This document shows, piece by piece, positions 1-7,858 of a stretch of 37,339 nucleotides of DNA. The stretch covers positions 1 to 37,339 of the forward strand of contig CANRAZ010000022.1 of NCBI GenBank assembly GCA_947628705.1. Reading direction: 5' to 3'. This DNA comes from an uncultured Lachnospiraceae bacterium. GTDB taxonomy: Bacteria; Bacillota; Clostridia; Lachnospirales; Lachnospiraceae. The notes beneath the pieces are model-generated. The model saw only the letters and a program-made list of their open reading frames with translations. It made no database searches and was not told the origin of the DNA. Every line of letters begins with the position of its first letter. Position 1 is the stretch's first letter. A program made the position numbers and the translations under genes.

Positions 1-328
1 CGGGCGCGCTTTCCCTAAATAAAACCGCATCGGCGCTCCCCGTCACTTTTTTGTAATTCATTACGAAAGCTTTCAGTCTTTCCTTTCCCGTCTCAGTAAT
101 CGAGTAGTATTTTCTTACCGGTCCGAGAGGCGATTTGGCTTTGCGACAGCTTATGCTCCCATTATTGTCCAGCCTTGTTAAAATAGGATAAAGCGTTCCC
201 TCTCCAAGCTCCTCAAACCCATACTTTTCCAATTCTGACAAAATCTCATAACCGTAGGTTTCACCGCCTGCAATTATGCTTAAAACACAGCCCTCTAATA
301 TACCTTTCATCAATTGAGTGTCTTCCAC
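1..328 (-). CDS. PadR-family transcriptional regulator, 3' end cut by window edge
   Basis: The minus-strand frame is open to the window edge, so only the first 109 codons are visible. The start is GTG at 328, with GGGAGG nine bases upstream; an in-frame ATG at 310 is the alternative. The product has the PadR winged-helix pattern: a first helix with LMKGILEG, then YGYEILSELEKYGF, the recognition region GEGTLYPILTRLDNNG, and the wing GPVRKYYSITETGKERL. PadR proteins are dimeric repressors. The upstream region has a consensus promoter and two palindromes (392-410, 437-455), which suggests autorepression. The C-terminal dimerisation helix and any partner gene lie outside the window. Confidence 0.85.
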   Translation of the reverse strand, partial: MEDTQLMKGILEGCVLSIIAGGETYGYEILSELEKYGFEELGEGTLYPILTRLDNNGSISCRKAKSPLGPVRKYYSITETGKERLKAFVMNYKKVTGSADAVLFRESAP

Positions 329-391
329 AAATTAACGCCTCCCTTCAAGGCATCGCCCGAGTATTTTTGATATCACGGTTCATTTTCCTGC

Positions 392-455
392 TACTTTGTA
401 TAGCCAAGTAACCTGACAGCATAAAAATAACATATCTACTTTGTATTGTCAAGTA
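392..455 (-). promoter_or_regulatory. padR promoter with two palindromic operators
   Basis: On the minus strand, TTGACA (447-452) and TATTTT (424-429) are 17 bp apart. Two copies of one imperfect palindrome flank or overlap this promoter: TACTTTGTATTGTCAAGTA at 437-455 and TACTTTGTATAGCCAAGTA at 392-410. In the first copy the matching arms extend to ten bases (432-441 and 451-460). The placement over the -35 and downstream of the -10 fits autorepression by the PadR protein encoded just downstream. That assignment is inferred from position. Confidence 0.7.
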
Positions 456-582
456 GATATGCTGAAAAATTTTCGTGCCGGTACACAGGAACGTACTCGT
501 AACAGTAGCTTTAACATTCTTAATACTCTGTTTTCTGCTCCATTCCTGCCGCATATTAATTGTAAATTTCTTTAAAAACATA

Positions 583-632
583 TTGACACCGTGTCAAAAT
601 GATGCTATGCTGACTACGCTGACATCGTGTCA
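583..632 (+). promoter_or_regulatory. tetR promoter with duplicated operator
   Basis: TTGACA (583-588) and TATGCT (606-611) are separated by 17 bp. A 13-bp palindrome, TGACACCGTGTCA (584-596), overlaps the -35. A second copy, TGACATCGTGTCA (620-632), lies just past the -10, with centres 36 bp apart. Dyads like this are typical of TetR-family sites, so the downstream TetR gene probably represses itself and the whole cluster. The leader from here to the start codon is about 150 bases and shows no other gene. Confidence 0.75.
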
Positions 633-768
633 GAACATATTTACAAGTCAGGAAAGTTCTAAATCATAAAGGAAAATGCCGGATCGCCGCTTGCACTTTA
701 CTCCATGCCGGCGACAGTGATTAGAAAATGCCTGTCTTACAAAAAACGCCGAAAAAGGAGAACGCAAG

Positions 769-1392
769 ATGCCAAAAGGATCACCGGAGCTGACAGAAAC
801 CCGCAGAGAGGAAATCGTGAGCGCCTGCGAAAAGCTTTATCAGACGATGAGCTTCAAGGAAATCACCATCAAGGAGATTGGAAATACAACCAGCTTTTCA
901 CGCACCTCCATTTACAATTACTTTCAAACGAAAGAGGAAATCTTTCTGGCCCTGCTGAAAAGAGAATACGAACTGTGGATCGCTTCACTGAAAGAGCGGA
1001 TGGAACAGGCCGAGACAATGACAAAGGATGAATTTGCCGATATGATGGCTCACTCTTTGGAAACGCGCGCACAGCTTCTCAAAATCATGTCCATGAACCA
1101 TTATGATATGGAAACCGGCAGCCGCCCGGAGCACCTGACAGAATTCAAAACGGTATACGGAGAATCGATTCGAACCGTAATGGCCGGCCTTAATAAGTAT
1201 TTCCCGGATATGGCTGTTTCCGAAAAGCAGGATTTCATTTACATGTTTTTTCCGTTTATGTTTGGGATTTATCCGTACACGTACGTTACCGAAAAGCAGA
1301 GAAAAGCAATGGAAGAAGCAAACGTCAACTATGTATTTATGACAATCTATGAGATCACTTTCAACTGCGTAAAAAGACTGTTGAACAAATAA
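769..1392 (+). CDS. TetR/AcrR-family transcriptional regulator
   Basis: This 207-residue protein has a TetR-type N-terminal DNA-binding domain at about residues 7-55, with TETRREEIVSACEKLY, FKEITIKEIG and FSRTSIYNYFQTKEEIF; the last is the family's recognition-helix signature. The remainder is a helical ligand and dimer domain of unknown specificity. The ATG follows AAGGAG by about eight bases. It is the first gene of a co-directional cluster running to 7775 and sits behind a promoter carrying two identical-pattern palindromes, so it is probably the autorepressing local switch. The inducing ligand cannot be read from sequence; the downstream redox enzymes suggest a reactive electrophile or quinone-like compound. 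Confidence 0.93.
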   Translation: MPKGSPELTETRREEIVSACEKLYQTMSFKEITIKEIGNTTSFSRTSIYNYFQTKEEIFLALLKREYELWIASLKERMEQAETMTKDEFADMMAHSLETRAQLLKIMSMNHYDMETGSRPEHLTEFKTVYGESIRTVMAGLNKYFPDMAVSEKQDFIYMFFPFMFGIYPYTYVTEKQRKAMEEANVNYVFMTIYEITFNCVKRLLNK

Positions 1393-1406
1393 AGGAGCAA
1401 ACAAAA

Positions 1407-2417
1407 ATGAAGTACACAAAACTCGGCAAATCCGACCTGATTGTTTCCCGTATCTGCATGGGCTGTATGGGCTTCGGCAACGCAGCCGCCGGACAGCACA
1501 GCTGGACGCTTGACGAGACTCAGACCCGCGAAATCATCAGGCACGGTCTTGAAACAGGCATCAATTTCTACGACACCGCCATTGCCTATCAAAACGGTAC
1601 CAGCGAGCAATATGTGGGCAGGGCGCTCAGAGATTTTGCCAAAAGGGACGATTTTGTAATCGCCACAAAATTTACGCCACGGACACAGGACGAGATAGAC
1701 GCCGGAATAAGCGGACAGAAACATATCGAAAATTACCTGAATAAGAGCCTTAAAAACCTCGGCATGGACTATGTAGACCTTTACATCTACCATATGTGGG
1801 ACTATCACACGCCGATGGAGGAGATAATGGAAGGGCTGCATAATGCCGTGAAAACAGGAAAAGCACGCTATATCGGCATTTCAAACTGCTTTGCGTGGCA
1901 GCTCGCAAAGGCGAACTTTTACGCAAGAGAGCACGGACTGACGGAGTTCGTGTCCGTTCAGGGGCATTACAACCTGATTGCCCGTGAGGAGGAAAGGGAG
2001 ATGTCGCCCTTCTGCAAGGATCAGAATATCGCCATGACTCCGTACAGCGCGCTTGCAGGCGGCAGGCTCTCAAAACGTCAGGGCGAAACTTCAAAACGTC
2101 TTGCAGAGGATTCCTATGCAAAATCCAAATACGACGCCACCGCAGAGGCGGACGGAAAAATAATTCGCCGCGTTGAAGAGCTTGCGGATAAAAGAGGTGT
2201 TTCAATGACTGAAATTTCTCTTGCATGGCTGCTTACAAAAGTTACCGCGCCGGTGGTCGGCGCAACAAAGTTTTCACACGTTGACGGCGCTGTAAACGCA
2301 GTGGATATTCAACTGTCACAGGATGAAACAGACTATCTGGAAGAGCTTTATGTGCCTCACGCCTTGGTCGGCGTTATGGCGCAGAACGGCAAGCAAAAGG
2401 CCGGAAATGTAGTTTAA
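1407..2417 (+). CDS. Aldo/keto reductase
   Basis: This 336-residue protein is a complete NAD(P)H-dependent aldo/keto reductase. It opens with the usual KYTKLGKSDLIVSRICMG strand. The catalytic tetrad is visible as Asp56 (FYDTAIAY), Tyr61, Lys88 (IATKF) and His129 (YIYHMWDYH). Typical family segments follow (GKARYIGISNC, SVQGHYNLIAREEE). The cofactor-binding end contains GATKFSHVDGAVNAVDI. The ATG follows AAAGGAG and lies only 15 bases after the tetR stop, so the two are probably co-transcribed. It likely reduces a carbonyl substrate in the cytoplasm. The substrate is unknown; the neighbouring flavodoxins and decarboxylase-like enzyme suggest detoxification or aromatic metabolism. Confidence 0.93.
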   Translation: MKYTKLGKSDLIVSRICMGCMGFGNAAAGQHSWTLDETQTREIIRHGLETGINFYDTAIAYQNGTSEQYVGRALRDFAKRDDFVIATKFTPRTQDEIDAGISGQKHIENYLNKSLKNLGMDYVDLYIYHMWDYHTPMEEIMEGLHNAVKTGKARYIGISNCFAWQLAKANFYAREHGLTEFVSVQGHYNLIAREEEREMSPFCKDQNIAMTPYSALAGGRLSKRQGETSKRLAEDSYAKSKYDATAEADGKIIRRVEELADKRGVSMTEISLAWLLTKVTAPVVGATKFSHVDGAVNAVDIQLSQDETDYLEELYVPHALVGVMAQNGKQKAGNVV

Positions 2418-2444
2418 AAGACAATTTTTAAGGAGGTTTTTATC

Positions 2445-3200
2445 ATGGAAAAAATCACACAGACTGCGGGCAGAGATCAGCTTGGCGGCTTTGCGCCGGA
2501 TTTTGCCCACTTTAACGACGATGTTCTCTTTGGAGAGAACTGGAACAACACGGACATTGACCTGAAAACCCGCTGTATCATTACTGTCGTTGCGCTGATG
2601 TCCTCCGGCATCACAGACTCGTCCCTCATTTACCATCTGGAAAACGCCAAAGCTCACGGCGTAACAAAAGCGGAGATAGCCGCCATTGTGACCCATGTCG
2701 GCTTCTATGTAGGCTGGCCCAAGGCGTGGGCGGTGTTCCGTCTGGCGAAGGATGTTTGGAACGAAAAGGAGCCGGAGCTTACAGAAAAGGATAAATATCA
2801 AAACACCGTTTTCTTCCCTATCGGAGCGCCGAACGACGGTTTTAAGCAGTATTTTATCGGACAGAGCTACCTTGCGCCGGTATCTCAAGAGCAGGTCGGC
2901 ATTTTCAACGTAACCTTCGAGCCGGGCTGTCGGAATAACTGGCACGTTCACCGTGCCGACAAGGGCGGCGGACAGATTCTCATCTGCGTCGGCGGCCGAG
3001 GCTACTATCAGGAATGGGGCAAAGAGGCGGTTGAAATGCGTCCCGGCGACTGCATTAATATCCCGGCAGGCGTTAAGCATTGGCACGGCGCAGCGCCGAA
3101 CAGCTGGTTTTCCCATCTGGCAATCGAAGTACCGGGAGAAAACAGCTCCAATGAATGGCTGGAGCCTGTAGATGAAAAGCAGTACGGAGGTCTGAAATGA
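2445..3200 (+). CDS. Carboxymuconolactone decarboxylase-like domain fused to cupin domain
   Basis: The 251-residue protein has two domains. Residues 1-110 resemble the carboxymuconolactone decarboxylase/AhpD helical fold (LKTRCIITVVALMSSG, AKAHGVTKAEIAAIVTHVGFY, GWPKAWAVFRLAKDVW). The CxxC of peroxidase-type AhpD is absent, so thiol peroxidase activity is unlikely. Residues 145-235 are a cupin barrel with the metal-site motif NNWHVHRADKGGGQIL and a second motif, PGDCINIPAGVKHWHGA. AGGAGG precedes the ATG. The next gene overlaps its stop by four bases (ATGA), showing translational coupling. Such fusions are commonly annotated as cupin or CMD family proteins next to aldo/keto reductases; the reaction is not known. 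Confidence 0.88.
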   Translation: MEKITQTAGRDQLGGFAPDFAHFNDDVLFGENWNNTDIDLKTRCIITVVALMSSGITDSSLIYHLENAKAHGVTKAEIAAIVTHVGFYVGWPKAWAVFRLAKDVWNEKEPELTEKDKYQNTVFFPIGAPNDGFKQYFIGQSYLAPVSQEQVGIFNVTFEPGCRNNWHVHRADKGGGQILICVGGRGYYQEWGKEAVEMRPGDCINIPAGVKHWHGAAPNSWFSHLAIEVPGENSSNEWLEPVDEKQYGGLK

Positions 3201-3913
3201 AAATTAAAAGGCTCGTAACGATTTTACTTACACTTGTTATGATGCTGACCCTTGCTGCTTGCGCAGGCAGCACCGAACCGACTGAAAATGGCGGAAATAC
3301 CGGTTCATCGCAGAATTCAGAAGATAAGACCTCAACACCCTCCGAGGCAGGAAACGGAAGCGAGCAATCCGGCAAAACGCCGAATTCCAATTCGGATGAT
3401 ACCGTTTCAGAGCCGAATAATGAGCCGGAGCGCGGCAAAATCCTTGTGGCTTATTTTTCCGCCACGAATAACACCAAAGGCGTGGCGCAGAAACTCGCCG
3501 ACGGACTCGGCGCCGACCTCTACGAAATCACGCCGGAGCAGCCTTATACGGACGAGGATCTGGACTATGGCAATCCGGGCAGCCGTTCCTCTGTGGAAAT
3601 GGACGACCCGGACGCCCGCCCTGCAATCTCCGGCTCCGTGGAGAATATGGAGCAGTACGATGTCGTTTTCATCGGTTATCCCATCTGGTGGGGCGAAGCG
3701 CCGCGAATTATGAGTACCTTTATCGAGAGCTATGATTTCTCCGGCAAGACCTTGGCAGCGTTCTGTACCTCTGCCAGCAGCAAATTTGGCAATAGCGACT
3801 CGGTGCTTCGGTCTGCCGCAAACGGAGCCACTTGGCTTGACGGATACCGCTTTTCAGCCGGAGCCTCTGCGGATGATGTGATGAAATGGGCAAACGGGCT
3901 TGGAATCAATTAA
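3197..3913 (+). CDS. Flavodoxin-like lipoprotein (surface-anchored)
   Basis: This 238-residue protein begins with a lipoprotein signal: a positive start (MKIKR), a hydrophobic stretch and the lipobox LAAC, with Cys22 the predicted lipidation site. A Ser/Asn/Glu-rich linker of about 55 residues follows. The flavodoxin fold covers about residues 78-238: the phosphate loop VAYFSATNNTKGVA, then GADLYEITPEQPYT, GYPIWWGEAPRIM and FIESYDFSGKTLAAFCTS. An exported flavodoxin is unusual because most are cytoplasmic. Its start overlaps the previous stop (ATGA). With the next gene it suggests flavin-based electron transfer on the outer face of the membrane. Binding of FMN is inferred from the fold. Confidence 0.88.
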   Translation: MKIKRLVTILLTLVMMLTLAACAGSTEPTENGGNTGSSQNSEDKTSTPSEAGNGSEQSGKTPNSNSDDTVSEPNNEPERGKILVAYFSATNNTKGVAQKLADGLGADLYEITPEQPYTDEDLDYGNPGSRSSVEMDDPDARPAISGSVENMEQYDVVFIGYPIWWGEAPRIMSTFIESYDFSGKTLAAFCTSASSKFGNSDSVLRSAANGATWLDGYRFSAGASADDVMKWANGLGIN

Positions 3914-3932
3914 ACGGGAATTAATTTGAAAC

Positions 3933-3961
3933 GCCCTGTGCCGAAACCCCCGACACAGGGC
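3933..3961 (+). terminator. Intercistronic hairpin without U-tract
   Basis: GCCCTGTG (3933-3940) pairs with CACAGGGC (3954-3961) around a 13-base C-rich loop. No T-run follows, so it is more likely a processing or stability hairpin, or a weak attenuator, between the lipoprotein gene and the large membrane protein gene than a strong terminator. Confidence 0.45.
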
Positions 3962-4028
3962 CACCCCCCTATCCTGCCGCTTGATGGGGATTCGGAAGGC
4001 CGGTAAAGCGGCAGAAAAGGAGAACACG

Positions 4029-6239
4029 ATGAAGCAGTCAAAACAAATCGGTAAAAGAATTGTTGACCTTGCCATGATCGTTCTTCTACCGCTTTTGATG
4101 GCAGAGATACTCATCGGGCAGGAAATCCACGAATGGCTTGGCACCGGTATGCTGGTGCTGTTTGTCGCTCACCATTTTCTGAATCCGGGTTGGTGGAAAA
4201 GTTTTGCCAAAGGAAAGTACACCCCGTCCCGTGCTTTTAGCACGGCGCTCGATCTGCTGCTCCTGCTGAACATGATCGCACTCCTCGTCAGCGGCATTAT
4301 GATGTCGGGATTTGTTTTCCGCTTTCTGCACATTAGAGGCGGAATGATTTTGGCAAGGCGTCTTCACCTGTTTGCATCCTACTGGGGACTAATCCTCATG
4401 TCGGCTCACCTTGGACAGCACATGGAGCAGTTCTTTTCGCTTTTCAGGAAGCTGTTCCGCCTATCTGAGAAGAACACCGCAAGAACATATGTCCTGCGGA
4501 TTTCCGCCATCGTCCTTTCTGCGTATGGGCTCTATGCATTTATTGCACAGCAAATAACGGATTATCTTTTCCTTCAAACGCATTTCGTGATGTTTGACGA
4601 GACAAAAATGGCAGCTGTTTATTTCAATGAGACAATCGCCATGATGTGCCTATTTGCGGCGTTAGCGCATTACCTTGGCAAGCTGCTCCGCAAGGTCGGA
4701 CAGAAAGGTAAAAAGGAACAATCAAACGGTCAGGTGCTCAAAGCCGTAGCCTTTATCATCCCGGTGCTTGTATGCATCCTTGCAGCGGCAAAGCTGAACC
4801 TGCCGTCACAAAGCGATCCGTGGAAGATAAATTCTGCAAAGCTGCCAGAGGGAAGCAGTACAAACACATTTGGAAATGGGGCAAATCCTTCAGGATCGAA
4901 TCAGCCTGAAGAACAGACCGTGCCCATAGCGGGCGGATTTGTGCTAATCAAGGGCGGCAGCTTTTCAATGGGGAGCCCGGAGGACGAACCATGGCGCTCG
5001 GCAGATGAAACCCGGCATACCGTAACGGTCAGCGATTTTTACATTAGTCCCTATGAAGTCAGGCAAAGCGAATATACGGCATTGATGGGAAACAATCCCT
5101 CCAACTTCAATGGGGACGATCTGCCGGTGGAGAATGTATCGTGGCTGGACGCCGTTGCGTTCTGTAATGCTCTCAGCGAGAAGGAAAATCTAACGCCTGC
5201 CTATGCTATTGACGGCGAAACCGTCACATGGGACAGAAGTGCGAACGGCTACCGGCTGCCAACCGAGGCAGAATGGGAATATGCCTGCCGTGCCGGAACA
5301 ACGACCCCTTTCAACACCGAAACCTCCATAAGGCCTGATGAATCCAACTACTACGGCCATTATCCTTATGAAATCGAAGAAAACTACTTTTCGCAGGGAA
5401 ATCTCACGACGAAGCCCGGCGAGTACCGGCAGACGACAGTCGCCGTGAACAGCTTCTCTCCAAATGCGTGGGGGCTTTACAATATGCACGGCAACGTCAG
5501 CGAATGGGTGTGGGACTACTACGGCGAATATGGCACGACCGACGAAACCGATCCCACCGGACCGGAAAGCGGAACACGGCGCGTTTACCGCGGCGGCGGT
5601 TGGAACGATTTTGCCAAGAATATACGCTCGGCCTACCGTGCCACTTTGCCGGAGGACAAGGGCAGCTTCAACTTGGGAATCCGTCTGGTTCGTAATGCCG
5701 CAGACGGTACGGGAAATGTCGTCAGCGCAGAAACCGGCAGGGAAACCGAAGCCGGAGGCAAGGTACTGATTGCGTTCTTCTCCTGGGGCGGCAACACAAG
5801 AGGCATTGCGGAGGAAATACAGTCCCAAACCGGCGCCGACCTCTTTGAAATCGAGCTCGTGACGCCCTATTCCACCGACTACAACACCGTGCTTGATCAG
5901 GCTCAGCACGATCAGAATATTCAGGCAAGGCCGGAGATCAAAAACAAGGTCGAGAATTTCGAGCAGTACGGCACCATTCTTTTGGGCTACCCAAACTGGT
6001 GGGCGTCAATTCCCATGCCGATTGCCTCTTTTCTGGAGAAATACGATTTTTCGGGCAGGACAATCATTCCGTTCTGCTCCCACGGAGGCGGCCGCTTCGG
6101 GCAGAGCCTGACGGCGATTACAAAGCTTGCTCCCGATGCGATCATGGGCGAACCTTTGTCCATTCACTACTCCGGCGGCAGCAGCCTGCCGGACGATATA
6201 GCCGTATGGCTTAAAACCAACAATATTTCGACAAAATGA
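4029..6239 (+). CDS. DUF4405 membrane domain + SUMF1-like domain + flavodoxin domain fusion
   Basis: This is a 736-residue three-part protein. The ATG at 4029 follows AAAGGAG by six bases; an upstream in-frame ATG at 3981 has no site. Residues 10-258 hold about seven hydrophobic helices with DUF4405-type histidines (HEWLG, AHHFLNPGWW, RRLHLF, SAHLGQH), suggesting b-type haem. Basic loops lie on one side, so the inside-positive rule puts the C-terminus outside the cell. Residues 301-556 form a SUMF1/formylglycine-generating-like domain (GSFSMGSPEDEPWRSADE, EVRQSEYTALMG, RLPTEAEWEYACRAG, GLYNMHGNVSEWVWDYY). Residues 578-733 form a flavodoxin domain (VLIAFFSWGGNTRGIAEEI, GYPNWWASIPMP). It likely passes electrons between membrane haem and external flavin. 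I know of no characterised protein with this architecture. Confidence 0.9.
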   Translation: MKQSKQIGKRIVDLAMIVLLPLLMAEILIGQEIHEWLGTGMLVLFVAHHFLNPGWWKSFAKGKYTPSRAFSTALDLLLLLNMIALLVSGIMMSGFVFRFLHIRGGMILARRLHLFASYWGLILMSAHLGQHMEQFFSLFRKLFRLSEKNTARTYVLRISAIVLSAYGLYAFIAQQITDYLFLQTHFVMFDETKMAAVYFNETIAMMCLFAALAHYLGKLLRKVGQKGKKEQSNGQVLKAVAFIIPVLVCILAAAKLNLPSQSDPWKINSAKLPEGSSTNTFGNGANPSGSNQPEEQTVPIAGGFVLIKGGSFSMGSPEDEPWRSADETRHTVTVSDFYISPYEVRQSEYTALMGNNPSNFNGDDLPVENVSWLDAVAFCNALSEKENLTPAYAIDGETVTWDRSANGYRLPTEAEWEYACRAGTTTPFNTETSIRPDESNYYGHYPYEIEENYFSQGNLTTKPGEYRQTTVAVNSFSPNAWGLYNMHGNVSEWVWDYYGEYGTTDETDPTGPESGTRRVYRGGGWNDFAKNIRSAYRATLPEDKGSFNLGIRLVRNAADGTGNVVSAETGRETEAGGKVLIAFFSWGGNTRGIAEEIQSQTGADLFEIELVTPYSTDYNTVLDQAQHDQNIQARPEIKNKVENFEQYGTILLGYPNWWASIPMPIASFLEKYDFSGRTIIPFCSHGGGRFGQSLTAITKLAPDAIMGEPLSIHYSGGSSLPDDIAVWLKTNNISTK

Positions 6240-6257
6240 CGGAGGTGAAGTAATATC

Positions 6258-7238
6258 ATGAAACCCCACGGAACGATTGATTTTCATGCGCACCCGGTAG
6301 ACGGCGTATTCCGCCGGGAGATGGAATTTTTAGGGATTGACCCCATGACCGAGGACGGATTTCCTCTGCCGGATTGGAGCGTCCCTGCGCACCTGCAATT
6401 CATGGAGGAAGCCGGAATCGACTACACTGTTCTTACAGTCCCCACGCCGCATATCCATAACGGAGACGACGAAAAGTCCTGCGCTTCGGCGCGGCGGATC
6501 AATGAATCTACAGCAAAGCTCTGTGCGGAGTACCCGGAAAAATTTGCGTTTGCAGCTGTTCTTCCGCTTCCCTGTGCGGACGGTGCGGTAAAAGAAACGG
6601 CTTATGCAATGGATATCCTTGGCGCTGTCGGTGTCAAGGTTGTGACAAACAGCAACGGCGTCTATTTGGGCGATCCTTCCTTTGAACCGCTGATGGAGGA
6701 GCTGAACCGCAGGGGCGTCCTCGTCATCATTCACCCCTGTCGGGCAAGACAGCGCCCCGAAAACGTCATTACAGGCAGGGTCGCGGCGCTTTACGAATAT
6801 CCGGCGGATACCACAAGAGCCGTCCTTAATATGATTGCGCACCGCATTATGACACGATTCCCGAAGATTCGGTTCGTGGTGCCGCATACCGGTTCGTTCC
6901 TGCCCTATATGCTTCAGCGTTTCACCGGCGTTTCCGGTATTCTTGCTTCAATGGGCATGATGGAGACCGTGGATGCGAAAGAAGAATTCAGCCGCCTTTA
7001 TTTCGATATTGCAGGCGATCCTGAACCTGTGGCACTGGATATGCTTCGAATGGTCGCAGACGACAGTCACATCGTTTACGGAAGCGATTTCCCACACTCG
7101 CCGGCAAAGGTCGTAACGGCCAAGAAAAAACATTTTGAAAGCAATGAAAAGTATCGGAAACTGATAAATGGAATTTATAAAGAAAATGCTGCAAAGCTGC
7201 TTGCCGCAAACAATGTAAAAGAGAATACATGGCGATGA
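6258..7238 (+). CDS. Amidohydrolase family protein (decarboxylase-like)
   Basis: This 326-residue protein belongs to the amidohydrolase-2 group, which includes ACMSD-like and aromatic-acid decarboxylases. The metal-site pattern is visible: His10-x-His12 (DFHAHP), His159 (VIIHPCRARQRPE), His210 (VVPHTGSF) and Asp277 (YGSDFPHSP). GGAGGTGA lies nine bases before the ATG, 18 bases after the previous stop, so it is in the same cluster. It would act in the cytoplasm as a metal-dependent decarboxylase or hydrolase. Together with the CMD/cupin and aldo/keto reductase proteins it hints at handling of an aromatic or unsaturated acid. The substrate is unknown. Confidence 0.88.
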   Translation: MKPHGTIDFHAHPVDGVFRREMEFLGIDPMTEDGFPLPDWSVPAHLQFMEEAGIDYTVLTVPTPHIHNGDDEKSCASARRINESTAKLCAEYPEKFAFAAVLPLPCADGAVKETAYAMDILGAVGVKVVTNSNGVYLGDPSFEPLMEELNRRGVLVIIHPCRARQRPENVITGRVAALYEYPADTTRAVLNMIAHRIMTRFPKIRFVVPHTGSFLPYMLQRFTGVSGILASMGMMETVDAKEEFSRLYFDIAGDPEPVALDMLRMVADDSHIVYGSDFPHSPAKVVTAKKKHFESNEKYRKLINGIYKENAAKLLAANNVKENTWR

Positions 7239-7301
7239 GATGAAGCTGAATATAATCCGTGGCTAAGTAAAAAAATGAAATAATAAAAGGAGCAAAAAGA
7301 C

Positions 7302-7775
7302 ATGAGTAAAACATTGGTAGCTTATTTTTCGGCCAGCGGAACGACCGCAGGCGTTGCAAAAGCCCTGGCAAGCGCCATTGGCGCCGACCTTTACGAAATC
7401 CGGCCTGCCGTTCCCTATACGCAGGCAGACCTTAACTGGATGGATAAAAAATCCCGCAGCAGTGTGGAGATGACCGACAAATCCAGCCGCCCGGCGCTGG
7501 CGGACACCGACGCCGACATCGGCGCTTATGATACGATTCTTTTGGGATTCCCGATTTGGCGGTATGTTGCACCGACAATCATCAACACGTTTTTGGAGAG
7601 CTATGATTTTTCTGGCAAGAAAATCGTACTGTTCGCCACCTCCGGCGGCAGCGGACTCGGCAAAACGGCTAATGTTCTGTCACCCAGCTGTCCCGGTGCA
7701 AAAATTATTGACGGCAAAGTCCTAAACGGCAGGCTGTCCCAAGACACCTTGAAGAAGTGGGTGGAGACACTATAA
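7302..7775 (+). CDS. Flavodoxin (cytoplasmic)
   Basis: This 157-residue single-domain flavodoxin has the phosphate loop VAYFSASGTTAGVAKAL, then GADLYEIRPAVPYTQADLNW, the flavin-edge loop GFPIWRYVAPTI and FLESYDFSGKKIVLFATSGG. It has no signal peptide or membrane segment, so it acts inside the cell. AAAGGAG precedes the ATG. It closely resembles the flavodoxin domain of the lipoprotein at 3197-3913 (shared KSRSSVEM/SRSSVEM and ESYDFSGK), suggesting local duplication. It is the last gene of the TetR-headed cluster; the next genes run on the opposite strand. No clear T-rich terminator hairpin is visible in the 83-base convergent gap. Confidence 0.92.
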   Translation: MSKTLVAYFSASGTTAGVAKALASAIGADLYEIRPAVPYTQADLNWMDKKSRSSVEMTDKSSRPALADTDADIGAYDTILLGFPIWRYVAPTIINTFLESYDFSGKKIVLFATSGGSGLGKTANVLSPSCPGAKIIDGKVLNGRLSQDTLKKWVETL

Positions 7776-7858
7776 AGATTGTCGAATTAGATTAACTACG
7801 ATGCATCAAATTTTATGAAAATCTCATTTCTTTACATTAAAATTTTGACGCTGCTCCA

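Noticed and set aside
475-669. Plus-strand 64-codon open frame in the TetR control region
   Set aside because: It covers the promoter and both operators, has no ribosome site and gives a cysteine- and leucine-rich translation typical of chance.
705-1031. Arg/Lys-rich open frame overlapping the start of tetR
   Set aside because: It is an out-of-frame shadow of the TetR coding sequence.
2316-3116. 266-codon minus-strand frame antisense to the CMD-cupin gene
   Set aside because: The sense strand carries recognisable domains with strong ribosome sites; this is a codon-bias shadow.
5190-5909. Long minus-strand frame (239 codons) inside the DUF4405-SUMF1-flavodoxin gene
   Set aside because: It is antisense to a clearly conserved SUMF1-like domain and has no start signals of its own.
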